A stretch of 64,000 bases of DNA from Fibrella forsythiae (lineage in GTDB: Bacteria; Bacteroidota; Bacteroidia; Cytophagales; Spirosomataceae), in contig NZ_JAFMYW010000002.1 in NCBI RefSeq assembly GCF_017353175.1, positions 868,001-932,000 on the forward strand, written 5' to 3'. Below the pieces are notes generated by a model. That model saw only the letters and a program-made list of their open reading frames with translations. It did not search any database and was not told where the DNA came from. A program made the position numbers and the translations under genes. Shown here piece by piece: positions 34,801-42,232 of the stretch (its first letter is position 1; each line of letters starts with the position of its first letter).

Positions 34801-36370
34801 TGCTCAGGAATAGCGCCGATACCATGGGCACGTAGGTCAGCGACAGAATGAACGCACCCAGAATGGCGAAGGCAACCGTTAGCGCCATAGGCCGAAACAT
34901 TTTACCTTCAATGCCCGACAGGGCCAGAATGGGCAGATACACAATCAGAATGATGATTTCCCCAAAGGCAGCCGACGACCGAATTCGACTGGCAGCGCCG
35001 AAGACTTCCTCGTCCATTTCGTGTTGGGTGAGTACCTCCGTATCGCCCGTGTCGGATTCGTGACGTTCATTCACCCGCTCGCTTTTGCGTAACCGGAGGT
35101 GGTGGAGCGTGGCTTCAACGATAATGACGGCCCCGTCAACGATCAGGCCGAAATCAATGGCACCGAGGCTCATCAGGTTACCCGACACGCCAAAAAGGTT
35201 CATCATCGAAATGGCGAACAGCAGCGCCAGCGGAATAACCGAGGCGACAACAAACCCCGCCCGGAAATTACCCAGTAGCAGCACCAGTACAAAAATCACG
35301 ATGAGCGCCCCTTCCATCAGGTTACGCTCTACCGTACCGATAGCACTGTTAACCATCTTGGTCCGATCCAAGAATGGGCTGATCTCAACACCCTCGGGCA
35401 GCGTTTTCTGAATCTCTGCAATCTTTTCTTTGACCCGTTTAATCACCGCCGATGAATTCTCGCCCTTGATCATCATCACCACGGCACCAACGGTTTCGCC
35501 TTGCCCATTGCGCGTTACGGCTCCATAGCGAACCGCTGAACCGATGCGAACGGTAGCAATATCACGTACCCGGATTGGCACGCCCGTCATCCTTGAGCCC
35601 TGATTGTTTAGTCTGACAACGATGTTGGCAATATCGTCGGGTGAATTAATGAGGCCATCGGAGCGAATGAAGTAGGCATTCGGTTTTTTGTCGATATAGG
35701 CTCCGCCAGTGTTCTGGTTATTTTGCTGAAGTGCCCGAAACAGGTCGGCAATTGTAATGCCGACGCTCTTAAGCCGATCAGGGTCAACGGCGATTTCGTA
35801 CTGTTTGAGTAAACCGCCGAAGCCACTTACATCGGCCACACCGGGCGTACCCAGCAGCCCGCGTCGGATGGTCCAGTCCTGGATGGTGCGCAGGTCAGTG
35901 AGGCTATAGTTGGTTTCATACCCTTTTTTGGGCACAACCGTATACTGGAATATCTCGCCCAGGCCGGTTGTTACGGGGGCCATCACGGGGGTGCCAACGC
36001 CGGGTGGAATTTCGCTGGCAACGTTCTGAAGCCGCTCGGCAATCTGTTGTCTGGCCCAGTACACGTCGGTAGCATCGGTGAATACAACCGTGACGATTGA
36101 AAGACCAAATCGGGAGAAGGAGCGTAACTCCGTCAGATTGGGAATATTTGACAGGCTGACTTCAATCGGAAACGTAACCAGCCGCTCAATGTCTTCGGCA
36201 GCGAGCGATGGGCTACTGGTGATGACCTGTACCTGGTTATTGGTTATGTCGGGCACGGCATCGATGGGTAACTGAGTAGCCGACCAGCCGCCCCATCCTA
36301 TCAGGGCCAGGGTAAAGAGCCCGATGATGAGTTTGTTCTGAATAGAGAACTTAATAATAGCATTCAGCAT
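31889..36370 (-). CDS. czcA: CusA/CzcA heavy-metal RND pump fused to a TolC-like outer-membrane channel domain
   Basis: About 1493 residues, far longer than the usual 1030-1050 of CzcA. Residues 1-1045 form the RND pump (start at MLNAIIKFSIQNK, then PIDAVPDITNNQVQV, DFGLIVDGAVIIVEA with the proton-relay acids, two porter repeats, 12 spans, ending DIEEAGKQLKKSN). A new hydrophobic segment (IATITLLFLLGTLSSALAQV) then acts as an internal signal, followed by about 420 residues of TolC/CzcC outer-membrane factor (LTLDQALQQAGNRN, helical repeats). Fusion of pump and channel is known in Bacteroidota, and proper topology would need cleavage at the internal signal. The ATG at 36370 is chosen over 36439. 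Proton-driven metal export. Confidence 0.93.
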   Translation of the reverse strand: MLNAIIKFSIQNKLIIGLFTLALIGWGGWSATQLPIDAVPDITNNQVQVITSSPSLAAEDIERLVTFPIEVSLSNIPNLTELRSFSRFGLSIVTVVFTDATDVYWARQQIAERLQNVASEIPPGVGTPVMAPVTTGLGEIFQYTVVPKKGYETNYSLTDLRTIQDWTIRRGLLGTPGVADVSGFGGLLKQYEIAVDPDRLKSVGITIADLFRALQQNNQNTGGAYIDKKPNAYFIRSDGLINSPDDIANIVVRLNNQGSRMTGVPIRVRDIATVRIGSAVRYGAVTRNGQGETVGAVVMMIKGENSSAVIKRVKEKIAEIQKTLPEGVEISPFLDRTKMVNSAIGTVERNLMEGALIVIFVLVLLLGNFRAGFVVASVIPLALLFAISMMNLFGVSGNLMSLGAIDFGLIVDGAVIIVEATLHHLRLRKSERVNERHESDTGDTEVLTQHEMDEEVFGAASRIRSSAAFGEIIILIVYLPILALSGIEGKMFRPMALTVAFAILGAFILSLTYVPMVSALFLSKKVAHKESFSDKLMRRLFRVYEPVLLRSLKHRALILGAAVLLLIAALFTFSRMGGEFIPQLDEGDFAVDTRTLTGSSLSETVDATLKGERILLQQFPEVEQVVAKIGSGEIPTDPMPIEAADMMVILKPKDQWTSATTRDELAEKMADALSVVPGVTFGFQQPVQMRFNELMTGARQDVALKIYGEDLTELERLANQVGGLIRKTEGAADLYVEQVAGLAQILIKLDRNAIAKYGLNVADVNQTINTAFAGQSAGLVFEGEKRFDLVLRLAEEKRQTVDDIRNVFISTPAGEQIPLGQIAQVTIDQAPNQIQRDQTRRRITVGFNVRGRDVESIVAELQQKVNQQIKLPAGYSVTYGGAFQNLVDAKQRLSIAVPIALGLIFALLFFTFNSARQSIMIFMAIPLAAIGGVFALVLRGMPFSISAGVGFIALFGVAVLNGIVLIAEFNRLRHEEGLTDMAEIIRQGAEIRLRPVVMTALVASFGFIPMALSNSAGAEVQKPLATVVIGGLLTATLLTLIILPILYSLFERKSLERDIEEAGKQLKKSNVPTIATITLLFLLGTLSSALAQVAPAQILTLDQALQQAGNRNAQLQIANLGVTQQQALRRTAYDAGRLSATAMLGQYNSRRFDNNLTISHTIPNPVLMRRLADLNDQTVSSRQAAVAVTQNDIRYQVKAAYYELNYLHQRRRLYLQQDTLLAEFVQAANLRFKTGETGSLEKATAESQLADQRVRLAQLDAELIASRTRLKTLLYSPDPLDAAEQALPRLTLPYLSDSLQRTRPGAQSDQHPQVRLLQQQIRVAEQTRLVEQARLRPDFLVGLFSQTLIGNQLIDGQEIYFGPGSRFTGGQLGVTFPLLGKAQKARVEAAKIGEQLAQAELQTGQFALNQQLQQAVSQYDQYRSALTYYEQNGLAQAQLIQTNARRSFRGGDIGYVEFSLALQQALTIRSSYLDLLNQYNQSILYITYLLGNP

Positions 36371-36587
36371 GGAAAATGCGGTTGAGAATGTGGCGCATAG
36401 CAACAGGCGCCACGGCTTAACGGCGCAATTGTGCCGCACCGTTGAGCAAATAAAGTAGAGTCTATGTGGTCACTACAACGCCTTTCGCAAGTGCGCTACT
36501 GAACGATACTACCGAAAGCAGTACATCATCAGTGGTCGGTACCGGGAGGAAAGAGAGGGCATAATGCGCCCTGATCGACACGCAGAC

Positions 36588-36977
36588 TTACCGTCGGGGT
36601 GGATTAATCAGCGAACGGATCGCGGTGAAGGCATAGAGGTCAGCCTTACGGAAGAAAGTAGCTTTGGCCACATGAATCACTGACAGCGATACCGACGTAA
36701 GGTCGAGGCGGAGGGGATTCGGCGTGGAAATCGAGAGCGGTTGCCCGGCTACCGGAAGATTATGATGGTTATGGCTGGGGTGCTTCTGATGATCGGAACT
36801 GGCATCGTAATGCATCATCAGGAAGGAGAAAAAACCCAGTGCAGTATCTGTTTGCCGATGCTGCTGGTAATGGTTGGCCAATTCAACCCATTTGACCGAC
36901 TGGTCGATTCCAAAGCCGGGCAGTAAACTGCTGCCCAGCATTAGATGTACCAGTAAAATGGCCAGAATTGATTTCAT
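36588..36977 (-). CDS. Small secreted His-rich protein upstream of the efflux operon
   Basis: 129 residues. A signal peptide or N-terminal span (MKSILAILLVHLMLGSSLLPG) is followed by a soluble part with a His-rich patch (SSDHQKHPSHNHHNLP) that could bind divalent metals. Similar short proteins often sit ahead of CzcABC-type operons in Bacteroidota. It is co-oriented with the pump gene across about 217 bases. A metal-sensing or metal-buffering role is inferred, not shown. The last 40 residues are hydrophobic-basic with no clear motif. Confidence 0.7.
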   Translation of the reverse strand: MKSILAILLVHLMLGSSLLPGFGIDQSVKWVELANHYQQHRQTDTALGFFSFLMMHYDASSDHQKHPSHNHHNLPVAGQPLSISTPNPLRLDLTSVSLSVIHVAKATFFRKADLYAFTAIRSLINPPRR

Positions 36978-37121
36978 GGGGTATTCTTCTTTGTCTGCCT
37001 AACGCAAAGTCTGGTTGAAAGTTTCGTTCGGGCAGGGTAGAACGGGCAATTTATACTGGTTCGATATAGAAGCAGTGACGCGCGCCAAACTTATTAATCC
37101 GCTGACCAAGAACGACTTTGT

Positions 37122-38501
37122 TTATTCAGACCAGAGGCCGGTGGCTTTTCGTGATACCAATTTATCAGCCTGAATCGTGCCAAGAACGGTTCCGAGCAAG
37201 AGCGAGATAATAGACGCGATCACTACGCCTTTATTCCCAAAGTTAAGCGTTCGGCCCAGATAAACGCAAAGGGGAATGTTGATCAATGCACCTGCCAGCG
37301 CCGTAAAAAGTTGCATTTTTACCTTGCCAAAGCCGTTGATCACCGTCACTGTAATGTTGTTCCAGCATGACACCAGCACGAAAATGGCCATCAGCATATT
37401 CAGCGACCAGGACGTTTTGAAGGTTGGGCCAAGCCAGATCTGATACACCTTTGTGGAGGCCAGCAGCATGATGCCAATAACCACCAGTATAACCAGCCAG
37501 CTTCGTTTTAACCGGGAGTATGACGCTTTGACCCAGGCTAGTTCATTCTTCGCATAGGCCTCCGTAAAAGCAGACCAGAATGGTGAAATAATGACAAAAA
37601 AGAACGAATTGATTGCGTTATAGTAGCGGAAAACTACACTGTACTCAGTGACCGACTTTGGGCCAAAGAGTTTGGATATCAGCACGTTGTCGGTGTAAAA
37701 AATAATAACGCCTGCCAACTGGATTATAAAAAACTTGAGTCCAAGGCTCATGAGCTTAGACCGCACACTGAAATTGACCGCCTTTAACGAGGGCGCGTAA
37801 TCGCGAAGCTGGGCCCGGTAATAGTAGATGCTGAAACCAATTAACACAACCACCGGCACAATGGCCGACATGATAGATACTGACAGCAGGTTGTTGTAAT
37901 GACCAAGGCCTAACCCCCAAATTCCGCCAACCAACCCCAGGTTAATAAAGAGGTAGATCGTATTCGATAAAGCAGTTTTTTGGAGCGCCAGCAACACGTA
38001 TGACACCGTATCGAGCAGTATTTTCAGGCAGAATCCTACAAGCGTTATCAGTACGAGTAAACTGACGTACGAATTTGTGAGGCGAACATTAAGAATATAC
38101 TTCCAGTCAACCAGGTAAATAGCTACACAGGCCACGGCAAGCAAGCCCAGTTGTATGACAGCAAAGAGTACGTACGCTGTACTAATGTAGGTACGTCCAA
38201 TGTCGTGGTCTTCCTGAGCTACAGCTTCGGTAAGGCGGTTGCGAAGGCCGTTACCCAGGCCGATATCGAAGAAGGATGCAAACGTAACCAGCGAGCTGAT
38301 GGCCGTCCAGATGCCATACTTTTCGTCGTGCAGGAGCCCTAGCGTAATGCGTACCAGGATGAACGATAAAACGATATTTCCTCCTTTCACCAGTACGCTT
38401 GCAACCGAATTCTTGAAAGCCTGTCTGCTGCGAGGATGCGCCGTTCGGACGGAAGTGACCCTATCGGTCAGCCATACGGTCAGACTACGGCGTGGATTCA
38501 T
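37122..38501 (-). CDS. Oligosaccharide flippase (Wzx-like, MATE/MVF superfamily)
   Basis: 459 residues, almost entirely hydrophobic, with 12-14 predicted membrane helices. The start (RQAFKNSVASVLVKGGNIVLSFILVRITLGLL), the glycine pattern FFDIGLGNGLRNRLTEAVA and the loop FGPKSVTEYSVVFRYYN are typical of polysaccharide-biosynthesis transporters that flip lipid-linked oligosaccharides across the inner membrane. An N-terminal 30-residue basic cytoplasmic tail precedes the first span. No glycosyltransferase genes are adjacent, so the substrate cannot be inferred. Confidence 0.85.
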   Translation of the reverse strand: MNPRRSLTVWLTDRVTSVRTAHPRSRQAFKNSVASVLVKGGNIVLSFILVRITLGLLHDEKYGIWTAISSLVTFASFFDIGLGNGLRNRLTEAVAQEDHDIGRTYISTAYVLFAVIQLGLLAVACVAIYLVDWKYILNVRLTNSYVSLLVLITLVGFCLKILLDTVSYVLLALQKTALSNTIYLFINLGLVGGIWGLGLGHYNNLLSVSIMSAIVPVVVLIGFSIYYYRAQLRDYAPSLKAVNFSVRSKLMSLGLKFFIIQLAGVIIFYTDNVLISKLFGPKSVTEYSVVFRYYNAINSFFFVIISPFWSAFTEAYAKNELAWVKASYSRLKRSWLVILVVIGIMLLASTKVYQIWLGPTFKTSWSLNMLMAIFVLVSCWNNITVTVINGFGKVKMQLFTALAGALINIPLCVYLGRTLNFGNKGVVIASIISLLLGTVLGTIQADKLVSRKATGLWSE

Positions 38502-39081
38502 ATGATAGTACAGAAGTGAGATAAATTCAATTTAACACAGCAAAAGTAAGGAACCGATACCGGATATTGCCATTCGTCGTTGCAGGCGCCGCCTAAAAGG
38601 ACCCTGCGGCAACCAGTGTTTGCTCCCCTGTTCGGGGTAGTGCATGCGCTTCTCTAAAATTGAAAGCTGGCCTGCTTAGCTACACTTGTAGACAGGTAAC
38701 GCTGGTTGATGTCACAAACAACCTGCCAATTTTAGGGGATGTGCTCAAAAAATTATATGAGTAAAAATACGGATATAAAGATTGCCGTTTAGCGACATGC
38801 ATCGCTGACTAATTTCGATCAGTCAGGGAATGACTAACTGATCGAAATTGGCGTTTGGCGCAGGAACTGCCAACAGATAGATTCGGGCGGCTTTTTGGTG
38901 TGGGTGCCCGTAAATGGCGACTGATTCATGGTAAATAGTGGTTGTCAGCTAGTTGGTTGTAGTCACAATAAGGAGAATGAGCAAACCGGCGTAGAGAATG
39001 TCCGAAAGTGGGTAGTTTGTTTTTTTACCAGCCTTAATTACTCATACCTGAAAGACAGCACGTATGCTGTTACACGTCTAC
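38502..39081. other. 580-base intergenic region without a supported gene
   Basis: It lies between the flippase start (leftward) and the dipeptidase end. It contains one inverted repeat (38811-38849) and a small CCCCtgttcGGGG palindrome near 38628. I see no convincing reading frame, tRNA or known RNA motif; a 66-codon frame at 38928 runs into the dipeptidase on the other strand and is not believed. Confidence 0.5.
38811..38849. repeat. 13-bp inverted repeat
   Basis: AATTTCGATCAGT and its exact reverse complement, with AGTCA/TGACT pairing inside the loop. It lies in the 580-base gap; it could terminate the dipeptidase transcript, which ends at 39082, though 230 bases away. Confidence 0.5.
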
Positions 39082-40272
39082 TTATTGTTTGCTTAGAACC
39101 CGAAGCAAGTTGCCCCCCCAGATTTTAGTGATGGCTTTTTTTGAATAGCCACGATTACGAAGCTCGGCTGTTAAATTTTCGATCTGGCTTACGTCTTCAA
39201 GACCATTTACGCCGCCGCCACCATCAAAATCAGAGCCAATGCCTACGTGGTCGATACCGGCAACCTGCACAATGTGATCAATGTGATTGACGATGTCGGC
39301 CAGACTGGCGCGTTCATTCTTGTATACCTGCTTTACCGAATCGGTTCTGGCCTGTTGCCGTGCTTCCTGCTCGGGTGTAGCCACACGGCCTACACTGGCC
39401 ATCCTGATTTTGGTCAGTGCCTGGCGGTGTGCCTCCGATGGTTTCCGCAGGTAATCGCTGACGAAATTCACCTGCACAACCCCGCCATTTTTAGCGATGG
39501 CCCGAATCATATCGTCGGTCATATTGCGCGGGAAATCGCAAAGGGCACGGCAATTGGAATGCGAGGCAATCACGGGTGTTTTGGTTAGGCTCAACACATC
39601 GTAAAACGTTTTATCGGATGTATGTGATATATCGATCATGATTCCGAGCCGGTTCATTTCCGCCACCACCTGCCGACCAAAAGCGCTGAGTCCATTATGA
39701 ATTGGCCCGTCCGGATCGGTCGATGAATCGCAGATGGCGTTATTGGCGAAGTGGGAGAGGGTAACGTACCTACAGCCCAGATCGTAGTAGGTTTTCACCA
39801 GCGACAAGTCTTCGCCGATGGGGTAGCCGTTTTCCATGCCAATGAAAACGGCCCGTTTCCCCGCTTTCTGAATCCGATAGGCATCGGCCGGCGTAGTAGC
39901 CAGTTCAGCCATGTCGGGGTATTTCTTCAGGGCATCGTTGATCAACTTGAACTGATTCAGTGCGTTACGCTTGGCTTCGGCGTGGCCTGCGGGTGTACGC
40001 GGCCCCTGCGACAGGTAAACGGCGAAGAACATGGCATCCATCGCGCCTGCTTTCATCCGGGGAAAATCGATCTGCGAATTATCCCGCTTCGTATCATGGG
40101 CCACACCAATATCGAACCCGGCTTTTTGCAGCATGATGGGCGCATCGGCATGGGTATCGAGCGTGAGAATGCGTTGGTGGAACCGGGCTATCTTTTTGGT
40201 GGGCGGGTCTGGAACAAAAGCCAGACAAAGCGACGAAACCAGCACAGAAAGTACGATCGGAGAGCGAGACAT
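39082..40272 (-). CDS. Membrane/renal-type dipeptidase (peptidase family M19), exported
   Basis: 396 residues with a signal peptide-like start. Metal and catalytic motifs of family M19 are complete: LDTHADAPIM (HxD), the bridging glutamate in IGMENGYPIG, ITYVTLSHFANN-type strand, MIDISHTSD, SHSNCRALCDFPRNMTD, and HVGIGSDFDGGGG. These binuclear zinc enzymes hydrolyse dipeptides, including D-amino-acid forms, outside the cytoplasm. The gene is single and divergent from ubiE; the 204-base gap between them contains a long inverted repeat. Confidence 0.93.
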   Translation of the reverse strand: MSRSPIVLSVLVSSLCLAFVPDPPTKKIARFHQRILTLDTHADAPIMLQKAGFDIGVAHDTKRDNSQIDFPRMKAGAMDAMFFAVYLSQGPRTPAGHAEAKRNALNQFKLINDALKKYPDMAELATTPADAYRIQKAGKRAVFIGMENGYPIGEDLSLVKTYYDLGCRYVTLSHFANNAICDSSTDPDGPIHNGLSAFGRQVVAEMNRLGIMIDISHTSDKTFYDVLSLTKTPVIASHSNCRALCDFPRNMTDDMIRAIAKNGGVVQVNFVSDYLRKPSEAHRQALTKIRMASVGRVATPEQEARQQARTDSVKQVYKNERASLADIVNHIDHIVQVAGIDHVGIGSDFDGGGGVNGLEDVSQIENLTAELRNRGYSKKAITKIWGGNLLRVLSKQ

Positions 40273-40371
40273 GAGGACGACGAGTTAATAAAAAGCAAGT
40301 ATAGGCAAACCCCTGCAAGCATGTGTCCCCGCTCCCGAAACTTTCCGCCAGAACAGCCGGTTAGCTTTTCA

Positions 40372-40456
40372 GTTAACAGGTATCCGTTACCGGTTGTCAG
40401 CGTTACCCGGGTACGTTCCCCGCAGCGCTGACAACCGGTAACGGATACCTGTTAAC
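40372..40456. repeat. 31-bp perfect inverted repeat in the dipeptidase/ubiE divergent region
   Basis: Arms 40372-40402 and 40426-40456 are exact reverse complements with a 23-base loop that contains GGTACGTT. A third copy of one arm end (CTGTTAACTGAAAG at 40463-40476) abuts the ubiE ATG and can pair with 40366-40379 instead, so two folds compete. Confidence 0.8.
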
Positions 40457-40476
40457 CGAAAACTGTTAACTGAAAG

Positions 40477-41220
40477 ATGGCTGTTCTCCCCTACAAAGAC
40501 AAATCCACCAGCAAGCGTGAGCAGGTGGGCGAGATGTTCGATACCATTGCGCCGAAGTACGATTTCCTGAACCACTTCCTGAGCGCCGGTATCGACATAC
40601 TATGGCGGAAGAAAGCCATCCGGTTGCTGAAACCCTTTGCGCCCAGGTACATCCTCGATATTGCCACCGGAACGGGCGATCTGGCCCTGGAGGCACTGTC
40701 GCTGAAACCCACCAAGATCATTGGCGTTGATATTTCGGAAGGTATGCTGGCCGTTGGTCGGCAGAAGATGAAAGAGCGCGGCGTTGATCAGATCATCGAA
40801 ATGCGGTCGGGCGATTCGCAGGGTTTGCCTTTCACAGACAATGAATTCGATGCCGCCATCGTTTCGTTTGGGGTACGTAACTTCGAAAACCTGCTGGCCG
40901 GCCTGACCGACATGCAGCGGGTGGTTCGTCCGGGGGGAGTCTGTATGGTGCTGGAGTTCTCGAAGCCCCGTACCTTTCCGTTCCGGCAGTTCTACGACGT
41001 ATACACGGCCCACGTAGTGCCTTTCTTTGGCAAGATGGTCAGCAAAGACACGTCAGCCTACGAATACCTTAACGAATCGATGCGGGCTTTTCCGGATGGC
41101 CCCGATTTTATCCGGGTTTTTGAAGAAGCCGGTTTTCGCAATACTAAATGGATTCCACTCTCGTTCGGCATCGCGTCGATATACATTGGTCAAAAGCTGC
41201 CCGATTCAACGCAGCCCTGA
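40477..41220 (+). CDS. ubiE: Demethylmenaquinone/ubiquinone methyltransferase
   Basis: 247 residues, a class I SAM methyltransferase that makes the last step of menaquinone synthesis in Bacteroidota (C-methylation of demethylmenaquinone). Motifs: FDTIAPKYDFLNHFLSAGID (UbiE signature), LDIATGTGDLALEAL (SAM loop), VVRPGGVCMVLEFSKP and SKDTSAYEYLNESMRAFPDG. Normal length and intact. The 3' end overlaps the start of the porT-like gene by 73 bases in a different frame, so the two are read from one mRNA. The leader has a competing hairpin that may hide the ribosome site. Confidence 0.94.
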   Translation: MAVLPYKDKSTSKREQVGEMFDTIAPKYDFLNHFLSAGIDILWRKKAIRLLKPFAPRYILDIATGTGDLALEALSLKPTKIIGVDISEGMLAVGRQKMKERGVDQIIEMRSGDSQGLPFTDNEFDAAIVSFGVRNFENLLAGLTDMQRVVRPGGVCMVLEFSKPRTFPFRQFYDVYTAHVVPFFGKMVSKDTSAYEYLNESMRAFPDGPDFIRVFEEAGFRNTKWIPLSFGIASIYIGQKLPDSTQP

Positions 41221-41903
41221 TTATTGGGTTGCTGTTTCTGTCGCAGGTAGCGGCGGCCCAGTCGACCTACAAGTACATCCGTAAGCACAAGGAAGACTAT
41301 GACGACAAGCTTGTGCACTTCGGCTTTTACTATGCCTTGCCCTTTACGCGCTACAACGTCACCTACAGCCCGGCCTTTCTGAATACGGCTGATCCGACGT
41401 TGCGCATTACGTCGCCCAATAACGCGGGTTTCCGGGTTGGGTTTACGTTCAACGCGTTCATGAACGATAATTTCGATTTCCGGTCTAACCCCGGCGTATC
41501 GATCTATTCCCGATCAGTGAACTATGCCGTGGCCAGTGGCGACGATAAGTCGGACCTTCGGGAGTCGACCTGGGTTGAACTGCCATTTCTGATCAAGTAC
41601 AAATCGGCCCGGCGGGTAAACTCCCGTATGTACCTGATTGCGGGGGCATCGGTGGGCATTGAAACGAACGTACGGCGGCGCGAAGCGCTCAGTCAGGGGC
41701 GGCTCAATACCAATACCACCGACCTGAGTGTGGAGTATGGCGTTGGGTTCGAGCAGTTCTTTGAGTTCTTCAAATTTGCCCCCGAGCTACGTTTCTCGCA
41801 CGGTATACCAAATGCATTCAACGGTGGAGCCACGGGTACGTCGAGCGCGGGTATTCAACGATTGACCACGCATACGGTAACGCTCTACCTGAATTTCGAA
41901 TAG
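41148..41903 (+). CDS. porT: PorT/SprT-like outer-membrane beta-barrel, type IX secretion component
   Basis: 251 residues. A signal-like hydrophobic stretch ends at VAAAQ (near 38) and is followed by an eight-stranded barrel pattern with alternating polar and non-polar residues, starting KHKEDYDDKLVHFGFYYALPF and ending TVTLYLNFE. This opening and the position directly after ubiE are both typical of PorT/SprT, which is needed for type IX secretion of C-terminal-domain cargo. The only ATG lies 73 bases inside ubiE, so the overlap is real unless a non-ATG start is used. Assignment rests on pattern and context. Confidence 0.75.
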   Translation: MDSTLVRHRVDIHWSKAARFNAALIIGLLFLSQVAAAQSTYKYIRKHKEDYDDKLVHFGFYYALPFTRYNVTYSPAFLNTADPTLRITSPNNAGFRVGFTFNAFMNDNFDFRSNPGVSIYSRSVNYAVASGDDKSDLRESTWVELPFLIKYKSARRVNSRMYLIAGASVGIETNVRRREALSQGRLNTNTTDLSVEYGVGFEQFFEFFKFAPELRFSHGIPNAFNGGATGTSSAGIQRLTTHTVTLYLNFE

Positions 41904-41976
41904 AAAAAATCTTCGGTTGTAACGTACCTGAAAGCCAGTGAATTGTAAAAAAGTTAGACTTTTTTCGGCTCAGAGC

Positions 41977-42008
41977 TTGCAAAAGGGGCATTCAGACCCC
42001 TATCTTTG
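41977..42008 (+). promoter_or_regulatory. Promoter for tRNA-Val
   Basis: TTG at 41977-41979, 21 bases, and TATCTTTG at 42001-42008, an exact TAnnTTTG. The predicted start near 42014 lies about 30 bases before the mature tRNA. A copy of the AACGTACCTG motif lies at 41921. Confidence 0.75.
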
Positions 42009-42042
42009 CATCACCAAAACGGAAAACACCGGCGCGGAAGAA

Positions 42043-42120
42043 GGGAGTTTAGCTCAGTTGGTTCAGAGCATCTGCCTTACAAGCAGAGGGTCGGGGGTTC
42101 GAATCCCTCAACTCCCACCA
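42043..42120 (+). tRNA. tRNA-Val (anticodon TAC)
   Basis: Cloverleaf with acceptor stem GGGAGTT/AACTCCC, D arm AGCTCAG...GAGC, anticodon stem TCTGC/GCAGA around loop CTTACAA (anticodon TAC, reads GUA), T arm GGGGGTTCGAATCCCTC, discriminator A, and an encoded CCA at 42118-42120. It has its own promoter. Confidence 0.96.
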
Positions 42121-42232
42121 CTGAAAATCAAGCACTTAGCAGATATGTTAAGTGCTTTTTTGTTTTAGCTATAGTTTGAACAACTCCACGCTCAAAACAT
42201 AATCTAGTGTAGTGCCAAATTCCCTGCTGTTG

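Noticed and set aside
38928-39128. 66-codon frame in the 580-base gap
   Set aside because: It overlaps the end of the dipeptidase gene and has no ribosome site or family.
39751-40431. 226-codon open frame on the + strand
   Set aside because: It is antisense to the M19 dipeptidase and runs into the inverted repeat.
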